Assembly (NCBI GenBank): GCA_019096155.1
Contig: JAHCVI010000001.1
Location: 11,966,001-12,030,000 of the forward strand
Origin: Staphylotrichum longicolle
Lineage: Eukaryota; Ascomycota; Sordariomycetes; Sordariales; Chaetomiaceae
Direction of reading: 5' to 3'
Length of the DNA stretch: 64,000 nt
In this document: in pieces, positions 49,385-60,732 of the stretch
Layout of the letters: each line of letters starts with the position of its first letter
Position numbering within the stretch: the stretch's first letter is position 1
Position numbers and translations under genes: made by a program
Notes under the pieces: model-generated
The model's input: the letters and a program-made list of their open reading frames with translations, nothing else
The model's database searches: none
Told to the model about the DNA's origin: nothing

Positions 49385-51808
49385 CTATTTCGTGGTCTCG
49401 TCCTCGTCTTGGGAGAGGCCGTTCGCAGCGGCTTCTTCAGGGCCGTTTGTCGAGCCAACGGCATCGGTTGCCTTCATGTCGGCGGTCGGTTCCGCGTTGG
49501 CCTTTTCGACCTCATCCGCATGAGATTTGGGGGGCGTCATGCAGTACTCTGTAACGGGCGTGCCAGGGCAGGGTGCGCTGTCGAAAACGGCCCCAGCGGA
49601 AAGCTTGGACTCATCACTGCTGGAGGACCCGGTCCGCGAGTGGCCACCAGTTGATATGTCCTTGGCCACATCGACAACAGCTTCTTCATTGTCGGAAAAA
49701 ACCTCAGAAGTGATCGTGTTGCCCTCGACGTCGGCGGGAACCTCAGCCTGCTGAGCGACGATGGGCAGGGCACGAGTTGCTTCAAGTGCAGGCACAGGGT
49801 GGGTTTCGGTGTTGATTGGCGCAGCGCCGTTGACAGAGAGGGCTTGAGCAGCCTTCTCGAGGCGCAGGTTCTGGAGGTTGAACCGGGTAGTCGTCTTCTT
49901 GGTGAGCCTCTCACGCACCGTGTCGCGCTCTGACTTGCCCTTCTCAACAACCTGTGGGATGGACCAGGTGATGTCCGTGTCGAAGAGTCGCTCGAGCTCG
50001 GTGTTGAAAATGCTGGAAGCGGCAGCATCAAAGTCATCCTCAAAGATAAGAGGATAGGCAGTGACCAGGAGAGGAGTCGCGACCGGTGCGGTTTCATTGT
50101 TGTGGTCGAAGGTGCTTTCGTCAGAGGTTACAACCTCCCAGCTCGACTCGAGCTCAGAGTCATACTGGAGATGGTTTTCGAGGTCGGATTCCGCAATGTT
50201 CTCGAGCAAAGGCTCCCGCGCAACGACCAGGTCGGAAGTAGCAGGGTCCTGAGTGGGTTCGGTAGGCAGCTCATTCGTGTCACCAGACTCGGCGGTCTCG
50301 GCCTCCTGTGTGGTGAGAATTGCAGGGGTGTCCTCGGCAGAGAGAATTGTGATAGGCGCGAGAGTGTTGAGGGGCGGTTCAACTGGATTGCCGGAGATGT
50401 TGTCGATGGCCACAGTTGGTTCTGCTGCAACAGAGTTGACTCCGCAAGCAGTCTCCTCAATCACAGTCACGGGTTCAGTGATCGGAGAGCTGTCCTCAGA
50501 AGAGGTTGGCTGCATGAGTTCTTCTGTGGCTGCAGAATGCTCAAGGAGCGACTCCGGGGAGGTTTCGATGACAGCAAGGTCATTGGCGGTGCTTGTTGGC
50601 TCAGCTGCAGTGGACGTGGACTCGGGGACAGGCTCAGTCGCAGTTGTGGCGACAAGCTCAATGGAGGAAGTCGCACTGATGGTGATGGGCTCAGACGTAG
50701 CGGTTGTCGACTCAGACGCAGTGGCAAGGAGAGGCTCAGGCGCAGGTGCAGTGGTGATGACAGGCTCAGACTCAGTCGCAGTGGCGGTGACAAGCTCAGA
50801 CTCGGTCGCAGGAACGGTGACAGGCTCAAGCGCAACGATGATGACAGGCTCAGGCACCGCAACGGTGATAGGCTCAATTGCAGTGGTGATGGCGACCGAT
50901 TCGGCAGACTCAGTCGCAGTCGTATTGGGGACTGACTCAGTAGACTCAGCGGTGGTGAAAGTCTCACTTCCGATGCTGTCGATGGGCTCAGTCACCGTGA
51001 TGGCGGGGTCCTCCATGCTGGTGGTGCTGATTTCAGAGGAAGTGGTTTCTTCAGTCGCGATGCTGGCTTGAATGGCAGAGCTGGTGTCCTCAGAGCAGGG
51101 AGCTGTGACCAACTCTGCAACCTCAGCCGCAAGAGCGGTGTCAGTGACGAAGTCGCGAACTTCGTCAACGGTGAAAGCTTCAACGGAAGCCAGGGGAAGC
51201 TCAGCTGGGGCCGGTTCCTCGTCGGGTGTCAAGTCGGCCAGATGAGAGACGTGCTCAGCAAGCGGGTCCAGGGAAGTGGCGATTCCGGGTGAGAGAATAG
51301 AGGTTTCCGAAGTCGAGACATGGTCAATGAGCGACTCAGCAATGTCGGGAATCGAAGTATCCTCAGCGGGCAGAATGCACTCGGCAGTGACAGGGTCATC
51401 CGAGAGTTTAACGCAATCAGAAGTGCTGGCAGGGGAGATGGCGGCTTCGTCGATAGCCGCGATGTGCTTGTCTACTTCGATGACAACGGGGTCGGGAGTG
51501 GCGTTGTTGACCGGGAACGCTGGGAGTTCTGGAGAATTGACCGGCTCGAAAGCAGGTTCTCTGGTCGGAGAAGCCGAAATGGGGGTGTTGCTAGAGTCGA
51601 AGTGAGTGGCTGATTCGTGGTGCGCATTATCGAGCGAAACAGCAGCGAGCAAAGCCTCAAAGAAACGAGGAAACCCCTCCGAGATGTCCTGGAAAGGGCC
51701 GGCGGAGAAAGTCGCGCAGCCGAGGAGGGGTCTGCGGGCGATGGCCAGAGGGGGAGAGAGGTTGTTGGTGTCCATTGTGACGGGACGACCGGGCGTATCT
51801 GCGTTCAT
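49385..51808 (-). CDS. Large acidic Thr/Glu/Val-rich repeat protein
   Basis: An intrinsically disordered protein of about 807 residues from the Met at 51808 (MNADTPGRPVTMDTNN); 51775 is an alternative start and the frame itself opens at 52087. An ordered N-terminal piece (ARRPLLGCATFSAGPFQDISEGFPRFFEALLAAV) leads into several hundred residues of degenerate repeats built on TATESEPV / TEPITV units, strongly acidic and rich in Thr, Ser, Ala and Val. A more ordered region follows at about 49850-50080 (FDAAASSIFNTELERLFDTDITWSIPQVVEKG), then KKTTTRFNLQNLRLEKAAQAL. The end is again disordered. There is no signal peptide or TM. A structural, scaffold or glycan-acceptor role can only be guessed. It is a single long exon. 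Confidence 0.6.
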   Translation of the reverse strand: MNADTPGRPVTMDTNNLSPPLAIARRPLLGCATFSAGPFQDISEGFPRFFEALLAAVSLDNAHHESATHFDSSNTPISASPTREPAFEPVNSPELPAFPVNNATPDPVVIEVDKHIAAIDEAAISPASTSDCVKLSDDPVTAECILPAEDTSIPDIAESLIDHVSTSETSILSPGIATSLDPLAEHVSHLADLTPDEEPAPAELPLASVEAFTVDEVRDFVTDTALAAEVAELVTAPCSEDTSSAIQASIATEETTSSEISTTSMEDPAITVTEPIDSIGSETFTTAESTESVPNTTATESAESVAITTAIEPITVAVPEPVIIVALEPVTVPATESELVTATATESEPVITTAPAPEPLLATASESTTATSEPITISATSSIELVATTATEPVPESTSTAAEPTSTANDLAVIETSPESLLEHSAATEELMQPTSSEDSSPITEPVTVIEETACGVNSVAAEPTVAIDNISGNPVEPPLNTLAPITILSAEDTPAILTTQEAETAESGDTNELPTEPTQDPATSDLVVAREPLLENIAESDLENHLQYDSELESSWEVVTSDESTFDHNNETAPVATPLLVTAYPLIFEDDFDAAASSIFNTELERLFDTDITWSIPQVVEKGKSERDTVRERLTKKTTTRFNLQNLRLEKAAQALSVNGAAPINTETHPVPALEATRALPIVAQQAEVPADVEGNTITSEVFSDNEEAVVDVAKDISTGGHSRTGSSSSDESKLSAGAVFDSAPCPGTPVTEYCMTPPKSHADEVEKANAEPTADMKATDAVGSTNGPEEAAANGLSQDEDETTK

Positions 51809-53733
51809 TGCCCCGTCAGTCGGTCGGTCATGGCTCAAAAACCAGCGAGTGTGGCAAAAGAGTGTGATCAGTGTGCCAGGCAAGATCCCAATGTTTACGT
51901 GACGGGGAAAATTTTGAGCGCGTCCGGCAACCGAGGTGATGAAGATGGAGCAGGTGGGTATGATGGTGGGGTGATGCCAAGGGTCCAGGTTCATGACACT
52001 TGCATTCAGGGTCTCAGCCTTGTGGGGCCGATCTGCAAGCAGCACTTGCAGCCTCGCGGGTTGAAAGAGCAAAGGGGATCGGGGCAACAGTATCGATAGA
52101 GTTCTTACTTGATGGGCTTCTTATAGTGGTTGGCATGGTGAAGGTCGACAAACCCAGAGATTGTGGTGGGGTCGAGAGACTGTGAAGGTCGATAGAGGTC
52201 GAGAAGGCCCAGTGAGGTAAAGGGCGAGAGGTTGGCCAGGTCAACAGTAATCGAAAAGGTCAAAATTCCAAGCAAGCTGCTTGGCCAGTCAGACCCAGTT
52301 TCGAGAGCGGCGAGGGAAGCCACGGGGCCAGGCAAAATCGAAGCACACCACAGGCAGGCTGGGGGAAACGAGATGGATTGGATTTACTCACTTTACGACT
52401 GTTCAACGACAGACCAAATAACAAAAGCGAAATGTTGGGACGAGCACGCAAAAAGATCGCTGACTGCAAAAGCTGAAGGGAGCCAAGAGATCAAACAGAA
52501 GGAAATCTCGACGAAAAAGGAGGGAAGGGGTCGTTAGGTATATACTCGTACCCAAGGATCGGGCTATTTCGAGATATCTGTTGATCTACTGATCTTGCCT
52601 GGCACGCGAAATATTCGCGACTTTCAATAAGGTAGTTTATTTACCTTTACACCGCACGAACACATCGCGCGCAGAACACGTGAGCGCAACGCGGCAAGGT
52701 TACGTGTGCTTCCCAAGTTGTTTGTCAACCACGAAGGATCAGGGCCATCCGGCGGGGTTGTTTATTCTCCCGTCCTTTGTTCACCACTCGGGCGCAGGGA
52801 GGGGAGAGTGCAGCAGGGTCGCGGTCTGCTCTCGCGTTAAGGTAATCAGGCCAAGGACCTGTATTATTCAAGCGGAACCTTAATTCATAATTGGCCAGGA
52901 AATAATATTTATGATTCACGTTCAAGGGTTCTCGAGATACCTACATAACGGGAGCGATCGGAATTTCTTTGAAGGGCATTTGTTTTCCTGATCAAACCCC
53001 GGGGAAAGCGCTCCTAAGTGGCTGGATGCAGTTCGGAGTCTCCAACCACCTCGCGTCCAACTCCAACAAACAACAAACCATCAACGCGATGCTCCCGCAA
53101 TCGCGAGAATGAACCAACCGACTCACGGTCGCAAACCCTTCGGCCAAAGCTCATGTTTACACTCCACCAAGGCTAGTACAAGGTTAGTTACGGCTCTCCT
53201 TCACTTCAAGCTTCTCAGTTCTCTTCAAGTTCCTCGGCATGAATCTTCATTTACACGTATCTTGTTTCGTTTTGCGACAGACTATCAGCACTTCCGTTGA
53301 CATAACTGGTCTGATGATTGCAGAATACCGTAATTGAACACTCTTGGTTTGTGCCTTTCGAATGTCCGCACTCAGGAGCACAACGCCATATGTATCGAAG
53401 GGACATGGGGCACCTGAGCCCTGACAGGACCAAGGTCTCCTCAGTGAAGGCCCATGACACCTACAAAGCAACGCCGTTTTATTGTGCTATTTGACCTAAA
53501 GTCTGAGCAGCATTAAACGCAAATAATCCTGGTTTCCAAGTCATGCTTCGTGATAACCAGCTCAACCGACCCTCGTCGCAGCAAGAGTTCAAAATAACAT
53601 GGAACGCTGAGTGTCTGCCCTCGGCACCAAGAAACTTATCCGTCCGCGAACGCAATGATGCATCATGAAAACAGACAAAGCCCACTGCCAACGCTCCAAA
53701 CGAGTTAGCCGAGTGCTCGGCCTTCCGCCCTCT
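51809..53733. other. Intergenic region / long 5' leader
   Basis: The repeat protein's frame stays open to 52087 without typical coding character, so this part is probably 5' leader. From 52090 to 53733 no coding sequence is supported. A stretch at 53040-53110 resembles a 5' leader (AACAAACAACAAACCATC) before an ATG whose frame is only 8 codons. Nothing else seen. Confidence 0.4.
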
Positions 53734-54216
53734 TTAATCGACATCGTTGCTTGCAGGCGGGACAACTCCATACAAGAAATTCTTGATGTCGAGTTCCCCT
53801 TCCGTGATATCCCGATGCCTCTGGATGTAAAGAGCAATCAGCTCATTTGCAAGCTTCCAACACTCCGAATTTCCAAGCTTTTCGAGGTTCAGGGGGGCCT
53901 TGCTGGTGTCGCTCGCGCGGATTTCCCGGTCTATGATCAAAAGCTGCTTGACCAACTTCTCAGTCAAGTCGAAACAGGCTTCGCCCATCAGTTCGGGAAC
54001 AGAATCCCAGCTTTTATTTCGGTCGATGGAACACCTGAGGATCAAGTGTTTGTCATTTCCACGCCAGAGGTCCTCCTGCAAGGACTTCAGAGCCTCAGAT
54101 TGCGGATCACCCTCCACCAGTGTCTCGACCTTGGATCTCACTTGTTCGAAGCAGAAGTTAAGCTCGTAAGTGCGTTTCTGGAGCAGGATCCCTGGGAGCC
54201 TCGTCGGTGTTGCCAT
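53734..54216 (-). CDS. Orphan helical protein, 160 residues
   Basis: A complete frame starting MATPTRLPGILLQKRTYELN. It consists of amphipathic helices (FEQVRSKVETLVEGD, VPELMGEACFDLTEKLVKQLLI, WKLANELIALYIQRHRDITEGE) with normal amino-acid composition and no signal peptide, TM or repeat. I do not recognise a family. The opposite strand is also open (plus 53665-54222, 185 codons), but its translation is less protein-like, so I prefer this strand. The gene is isolated by more than 1.6 kb on one side and 3 kb on the other. An acquired or lineage-specific gene is possible. Confidence 0.5.
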   Translation of the reverse strand: MATPTRLPGILLQKRTYELNFCFEQVRSKVETLVEGDPQSEALKSLQEDLWRGNDKHLILRCSIDRNKSWDSVPELMGEACFDLTEKLVKQLLIIDREIRASDTSKAPLNLEKLGNSECWKLANELIALYIQRHRDITEGELDIKNFLYGVVPPASNDVD

Positions 54217-57211
54217 TTTTAGGGTGATATGTGAGCTGTAACAGGAAGATAGTGGTGCTTTGAAGCGGCAAATGTGTGAATCAGGTTCGCAGTCGACTCA
54301 GAAGAGCTGTGCTTGTTTGTGTTGAAAAATAGACACCAGACTCTGGCTGCAGGAGCTGTATTTATGCTCCCCGCGGTATAGAAACCACGATTCAAGCTCG
54401 AACAATCCGCCACGGAGGTGGTCAAAAAACTCACCACTGTTGTGTGAGTGACCAGTCAAGCGGAAGCTCGGATCGCACATGGCGTGTGCAGCCTGAGGTT
54501 GCTTTCAAAACTGCCAAACTACAAAACATCACTCTAGAAGTTCATTAAGGTCTGCACTGATTTTGGACCAGCTGTCGCTGTATCAAACGACCCAAAGCTT
54601 CTGGAAGAGCACGTCGACCCCTTTGCCTTTGATCTTCAACGTCACCACCCAACTTCTACTTAGCGATGGCAACCCCGCCACACCTCAACAAGTTACAAGT
54701 CACCGTTGACGTAAACAGCCATCTCCCTGCGGCCAGATTCCACGCCATCGGGTGCGCCTCGACCTGCGGACCGTCTCAAGTCCCCAGCATCACGACAAGC
54801 ACACCGTTCTCCGCGTGCCACATGCCACGAAGACAGCCAATGCTCGCACACAGCCCCATGCCGTAACCCCATGGTCGACCAGCCCAACACTCCCCTGTCC
54901 ACGGCCGATTCCACATAATCTTCTGGGCGTTTGGTACATGAAGCCGGGCGTATCTGAAGGCGGCATTTTCAGAAAAGGGGTCCGTATGCACGATTCGCCT
55001 CACCATATGCCCTAGCGGGATCCTGCCAGGTCTTGTCCATCCCAAGTTCCTCAGGTTTCAGGCGGGCCGAGCACGCTTGGACCTGTCGTCCGAGGTGCCA
55101 CGTGCAAGCACCTTCCCGAGCACGCAACAGACAACGGGGAGGTGATTTTCTGAAACGAGGGTTCGTCCCAACCAGGCACCAGTCGGCGGGAAGATCTTTG
55201 ACATGGGAAAAGAGGCAGGGGTCACACTGACATCTTGGCAGAATCAAGTGGTCGAGAAAGCTAAGTCGTGACGTGACCGTCAGCGGACCAGGAACAAAGC
55301 TGTTAAGAAAGATTTGGTGTAAAATGCTCCGATGCGCCCCGGAAGCCTTGAAAGGGGAACGGTGGAACTGATAGGCCCCTTGGCTGTTTCTTGGGCAAGG
55401 AGTCGTGGAAGCGGTCTGTCACACCAGAACAAAGGACCAAGTCCGACCTGCTCAAACATTTCCATCAGGACTCTTAGACTGTGTGTAGCCGCAGGGAACA
55501 TTTGTTTGACTGGGGTTCCTTGTTTACAGACTGGCACTGGTGTCTCCTAGAAAAAAGTTCCGGAATGAGAATGCTGGTACATTGACTTTGGGGTGCAACC
55601 TGATCCTTGCTTTGGATCCTCGGAGAGGGGGCGATCCGTTCATGCATCGGGGATTTGAGAATACTTGGTACGACCGCAGCCACGACCAGATATCAAGGGT
55701 CGATAGGCCACCTCGTGCTACGTGACTATCGGAAGGATGCCGTCCTGGGGCTGATGAAGCCTGGTCAACTGGGATGTGTCGGCGCGTGGACTTGGTCGGA
55801 AAGCAAAAGGCCATTGTGTGTGTACAGAGCTTCAATAAGGAATTTTGAAGATGCATGATATCGTTGTCTAAGAGTGGGACGAGCCCGACTCGGGCTTGTC
55901 AGTCCCCTGGATGTGGAGTGCGGCGTTGGTCCCGAGCCCCGCAGTCCAGGAGGTGCAGCACGTCGCAGGTAGCGCCAGGCACTTTGACAAGCATTGAAGG
56001 GTCCAGACCCGGAAGTTCCCTCAGCTGCCGGCCGGCATTGCGGCGGCTGCCGTTACGAGCTCGTTGGCATCACACAGGCTTCGGGGTGGTCGCCAAGATT
56101 GAGGCCGGCTCACGTCAAAATCTCGAGACATGTAAAAAAGCTACGAGGGGAGAAAAGAGCAAAGTTCCTTTTCGATGTTCAATGCCAATTTTGCATTTCC
56201 CCTGGCTGCCAAGCGCTGCAGGTGCGGCAGGGTTAGCGTGCCCCACAGATCCACACCAACCGTCCGATCCACCGATCCTCCCACTCAGGCGAAGGCTTGG
56301 CTCAACTTCCAGCAGGCTTCCAAGGGGGCCCACGTTTCAACCTCCAGCCTGCGACCGTGCACCTCCAAAGTTCGTCTCAAGGTCCGAGAATTCAGATGCC
56401 TGCATCCTGGCGCTTGCCTTGCGCAGGCGCCCAGGGGACCAATTGGGCCTGTCGCTCTTGTCCCTCGGGCTTTCCACAACGGCTGGAGTCCGGATTGCAG
56501 CGCGGGGAGAGTGCCACTGGATGGGCGACCAGGTGAGCAACCCGAGCAAGTTTGCTGACATTGTTCGTGATCTTCATTCTGGCGCCAGCAAAGGCGAGAG
56601 GATAATCACACGTGCCTACCGAACATGGCGCCGATTCCACGCGCTTTCTTACTGTCAACCATGGCGCCAGCTTCTGTTCCAGGTCCTAGACGCCGGTGTG
56701 TCAGGGGACAAAGCTGGGTCCGTTTCGCTGATGCGACACCCCACACGGTAGTGCTGCAAGCCCGTTATCACCAAGGCACTAACAGCGGGACCTGAGACAC
56801 CAAACGCATCGCATCGCCCATGTCACGATTTTCGCTCCCCGTCAATGCGTTTGAGCCGCAGGCGAGAATGGGCAGCCGCGGCTGACATGGGGTCCATTGC
56901 TTTGTTCACCAGAGCCCCTGAGCCCTCAACCTCAGACGAACAGCTCCCACGAGGGACCTCCCTGGCATGTGCTTCTTGGTGTCTGACATGTATAAAACTC
57001 GGCCTACTGCGCCTTTCCCCTGGTGGCGACCATGATATTGCAGCATCCTCCGCCGTTGTCTCATCGTTTTCCAGTCTGTCTCTTCTGAACCAAGGACCCG
57101 GTGTCCTACTCTTCATACTCTCATTTTAATCACAGTCCGCCAGCCGGCACTTCCTCTTCGCCACTTGCCACTCGTTCCCCGACTCGGGTCAAATAGATAA
57201 CAGCCGCAACC
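54217..57211. other. Gene-poor intergenic region
   Basis: About 3 kb. Frames such as plus 55855-56751 (298 codons), plus 54752-55015 and minus 56823-57116 contain no recognisable domain and overlap open frames on the other strand. The last 200 bp are a pyrimidine-rich leader for the BAS2-like gene. No TE, RNA gene or repeat array is seen. Confidence 0.5.
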
Positions 57212-57953
57212 ATGGTTCAGCTCTCCGTCATTCTCAGCACTTTGGCCTGTGAGTTTCACCATATCCCTACGCGGTATCTGTGTCTAATGCAAACTCCCAG
57301 TGGCCATCTCCGCCGTCCAGGCCGCCCCTGACCTTTCCATCCGTCAAAACCTTCCTGACCCTGCCGGCGAGAAGAACGTCGGAAACGGCGCCGGCGTTCA
57401 GTTCATCGGCGGCCAGTGTCTCGGAGCTGCCGACTGCGCCTCCGGATGCTGCGCGACGCTCCCCAGAGGCGGCCAGACCATTGGCGTCTGCTCTGGCGTG
57501 GGAGCCCAGACCCAGGCTGGCAAGCAGGGCTGCGGCTTTGAGTCTGGCGGTGCCGGCAACCAGGGCGGCAACCAGAACAACAATAACGGTGGGAACAACA
57601 ACAACGGCGGCGGTAACAACAACGCTGGCAACAACAATGCTGGAAACAACAACGCTGGGAATAACAACAATGCCGGGAACAACAACAACAACAACGCTGG
57701 CGGCACTACCATCAAGCCCAGCACCCTCCAGCCCGACCCGGCGGGTGCCGGCAATGTCGGCAACGGCCAGGGCAGACAGTTTATCACGGGCGGGTGCACC
57801 AGCGACGCCGACTGCGCCTCCGGCTGCTGCGCCCTGGTAAACACGGGCGCCGCGAAGTTCGGCATCTGCTCCGGCCCCCTGGCCAACACCCAGAACGGCA
57901 AGCAGGGTTGCGGCTTCCCGGCGGGTGGCCAGCGCATTCCTGCATTCAACTAA
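57212..57953 (+). CDS. Secreted protein with two BAS2-like cysteine modules
   Basis: A 229-residue secreted protein. The start at 57212 and a 52-nt intron (57249-57300) produce the signal peptide MVQLSVILSTLALAISAVQA. Two homologous modules of about 55 residues follow. Module 1 has NVGNGAGVQFIGGQCLG, DCASGCCATL, VCSGVGAQTQAGKQGCGF; module 2 has NVGNGQGRQFITGGCTS, DCASGCCALV, ICSGPLANTQNGKQGCGF. Each has six Cys (C-C-CC-C-C). They are joined by a linker of about 55 residues made mostly of Asn and Gly (NNNAGNNNAG repeats), encoded by AAC/AAT runs at 57580-57700. The single module resembles biotrophy-associated secreted protein 2 (BAS2) of Magnaporthe and its relatives. Duplication around a low-complexity spacer suggests a two-headed secreted or wall-associated protein. 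Confidence 0.8.
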
Positions 57954-58589
57954 TGGAAATACGGAGGAGCTCCATGTTGCTCTCATAAACTGTGTTCATA
58001 CCGTTTCCTTCATCATCACCGGTGTGTCTTGTGATCATGGCTCCGAACTGGCGGGAACTAGAGGTTCTTTCTTCGCATGCCTGGCGGGCTGGACTGGAAG
58101 ATATGCCGGTTCGGGGTAAAACATCATGGCTCGGTTTTCATCTGCAGATCTAGATGTCATTCTCACGATGACTTGGTGTTCGCGATTTCTGGCAGACACC
58201 TAAATGATCCCTCGGATCTGTATATGTATTGCATTAGGGAGTGTTGACATCGGCATGGATTGAGCTCGGATCGAGGACTTTCACTCACATCTCTGGGGAA
58301 TAGAAAAAAGGACGGGAACTACACGGTATGACAGAGTTTCTAGTTCTGAACTTGACACTACCTATATACAACTGCCTGTGTCTCAGCCCAAATATGCCCT
58401 GATGCTACCCCAAAACAGGACTGCGAGTAATAAACTCGCCGTGATGATGTCGCTCATCGATGAGTAAACAAGAATCCACTTGCCGCCTTTTTTGCTCGCT
58501 TTTCGACGATTTCAACTTTCTTTGGTCTTTTCTCCATTTTTCCTTTTTTTTTTTTTTTTTTTTTGGTGGTTTTCTTCTTGCTTTATGCC
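57954..58589. other. Convergent 3' region with T21 tract
   Basis: About 640 bp between the BAS2-like gene and the CFEM-like gene. It holds an uninterrupted T21 run at 58544-58564, just past the CFEM stop codon on the transcript's side. Otherwise nothing coding. Confidence 0.6.
58544..58564. repeat. T21 homopolymer (A21 on the minus strand)
   Basis: Twenty-one consecutive T on the plus strand. Read in the CFEM gene's direction it is an A21 tract starting 25 nt after the stop codon, within the expected 3' untranslated region. Confidence 0.9.
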
Positions 58590-59406
58590 TCACAACAAGA
58601 AAAACGCCACACCCAGAGCCACCACCAGCGACACCAAAGCGGCAGGCTCCGCCGCGCCAGCCCCAGCCGTCTTATCCTCGTCGTCGTCAATGTCGAAAAC
58701 GGCGAAAGGAAATGGGGCCGTCGAGTTCTTGCCGCCGGAAACCATCGCCGGCTTGGAGCTGACGATGTGGTGGCCGAACGCGGACTCGACGGCCCGGGAG
58801 ACACCCATGCTCTTGGAGGCTTTGGTGAGAGCTGCATGACGACCGTTAGTACATGTTTTGGGAAATGTAGAAGGAAAAAAAGATGAAATCTAAAAAGCGG
58901 AGGGGGATGATGCGCAGCCACGCTGGCAGATGCCACGCGGACTCAGGGGTTGCCACGACGGCAGGCCGCCATGTCGACTCCGAGGGAGCCAAGAGGCCGC
59001 ATGACGAGCCGAGGGGGCGATAGATAAATGAAAGTAAAACTTACCAGCAGTGCAAAGACCGATGGCCCATCTCCGAGCGTCGCTGGTCTGCTCGTGGTTG
59101 GGGCAGACAGACGAGATGCCGTGCTTTGCCCGGGTCTTGAAGGGCTTGCTGCGGCACAAGCAGACAAGGTTGGGCGTGCCGTCCGGGTGGGGTGGGCAAC
59201 CGAAACTGATGGCGCGCATCACCATGTTGTTGATGACAGGCTTCTGTGTGATCGTTAGCATGCACGAAGCTTGAACTGGGAACAAGGCCGATCCAACTTA
59301 CAGCGCATGTTGTCAAGCCATCCACCACAGTCGAGGCAACCTCTGGCACCGGTGCGGCGCCGATGACAGCCACAAAGAGGGCGAACAAAAAGGTGGTGAA
59401 CTTCAT
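58590..59406 (-). CDS. CFEM-like secreted protein with probable GPI anchor
   Basis: A 181-residue surface protein in three exons, with introns at 59244-59301 and 58832-59044. The signal peptide is MKFTTFLFALFVAVIGAAPVP. The Cys domain reads VDGLTTCA, then FGCPPHPDGTPNLVCLC, SSVCPNHEQ and GLCTAALTKA. The CxC and the spacing of the later Cys are CFEM-like. Only six of the usual eight Cys are visible, with the Cys shortly after the first one missing along with one of the later pair. The tail is a Ser/Thr-poor linker, then GAGAAEPAALVSLVVALGVAFFLL (ending in two parts GAGAAEPAAL, VSLVVALGVAFFLL), a typical GPI-attachment signal. CFEM proteins act in heme uptake, adhesion or as effectors. A deviation from the eight-Cys rule lowers certainty about heme binding. 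Confidence 0.75.
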
Positions 59407-60732
59407 GTTGTTTGTTTTAACTGGTGTGTGTCGTTCGTTAATTTATTGGGGCAGACAAGGACGATGTGTCCAGTGGAGTTGTGTATGAAGGTATTATTAG
59501 ATAGATGATATAAACTTGATCAATGTTTGTCGCTGAAGATCTTTATGAGACCGAGAGTCTGTCGAGATCTGGATGCTATTGAAGAAGTCTTTGGGGAAGA
59601 AAAGTGGGAAGGCAAGAGACCAAGGGGGCCTTCAATTTATACCTTTCCAGGGGCCTCCTAATCAGCACAAACCTGCATCGCGAGGTATAGAAAAACAGAG
59701 CCAACCTGCAAGAAACGGAACGCGACGCATATATTCTCGCCGTTACCAAGAGCAACCTTTGGAGCGGTGATCAGACGATCTGAGCATTTGACGAACTTGC
59801 TTCAGATGTATGGGCTACAACTGCAAGTGGCGAACTGCCGAATGCATATTCTGATACCCCAGCCCTATACCCCCAGAACCATGTACCAATGCCCTCGTCA
59901 CTCGGGGCCTTGACACATCGTTGAAGAACTCCAACTGGCCAAATTGACCGCGGGATATTGGAGAGTGATTTCCAGTTAAAAGCTGTGTTGTGGATAGACA
60001 TGTTCTGCTCAGGGGAATGCATATGAGTATCACAGAGCGGTAGCCGAGCATGCTACCTGTGTATGTTTTCATGTCTGGGTTTCGAGTTACCGTCGCCAGC
60101 CCGTCTGATTTGCCGGAGATATTCCTCCGAATGCAACAATGCGCAAGGGCACATGAGGACAATGGAAACATTATCTCAGACCTCTTACTGTCTACATGCT
60201 TTTGTAGGTGGGGATACACCACCACGGTCGAGGTCTTGTTGTCTGGACAATTTCAGCCAAAAAGGCACTTTGCACCGTTCAAACCTGTAAGTTTGAATCC
60301 GCTTCCTGCAAGATCTCGGGATATCAAGGTCGGAAAGAGTCTTGTTGTTGCGTCGGTGCAACTGCATGTTCATGGCAAACCCGTCCTGCAAGTGGCGAAC
60401 GACTGTGCAAGACTGGCCGGAAAGTCCAGGAACAACGTGTTCGCCAGTCGACATGTTTTGCCGTGCATGAAGTACGATTAAGGCTGCCCGTGGCTACTGA
60501 CTTGCAGATGTCCTGAGCAACGAGCAGACTGTGAGCTGCACAACGCGTGTGTCTTGTTGCTACGCGACATGCAATCGACTGATTTCACTGATTTCTCTAG
60601 GTATAAATAAATGACGACTCCCGAATCATCTGCTTTCTCAGTTTGTATCCTCCCTCCAACTAGTTGTCAAACTACAGGCCCTTGAATATACACTCTACAA
60701 ATCATATCGTGTCTACTCTTATACTCTTCAAG
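59407..60732. other. Divergent promoter region
   Basis: About 1.3 kb between the CFEM-like gene (minus) and the chitosanase gene (plus). The plus frame 60050-60481 (143 codons) shows no family sequence. A CTTCTTTCCCA/TTGTATCC-type leader precedes the chitosanase ATG. No other feature seen. Confidence 0.5.

Noticed and set aside
55855..56751. 298-codon ORF on the plus strand
   Set aside because: Ser/Arg/Pro-rich translation, frames open on both strands, no conserved motif or plausible splicing; treated as non-coding.
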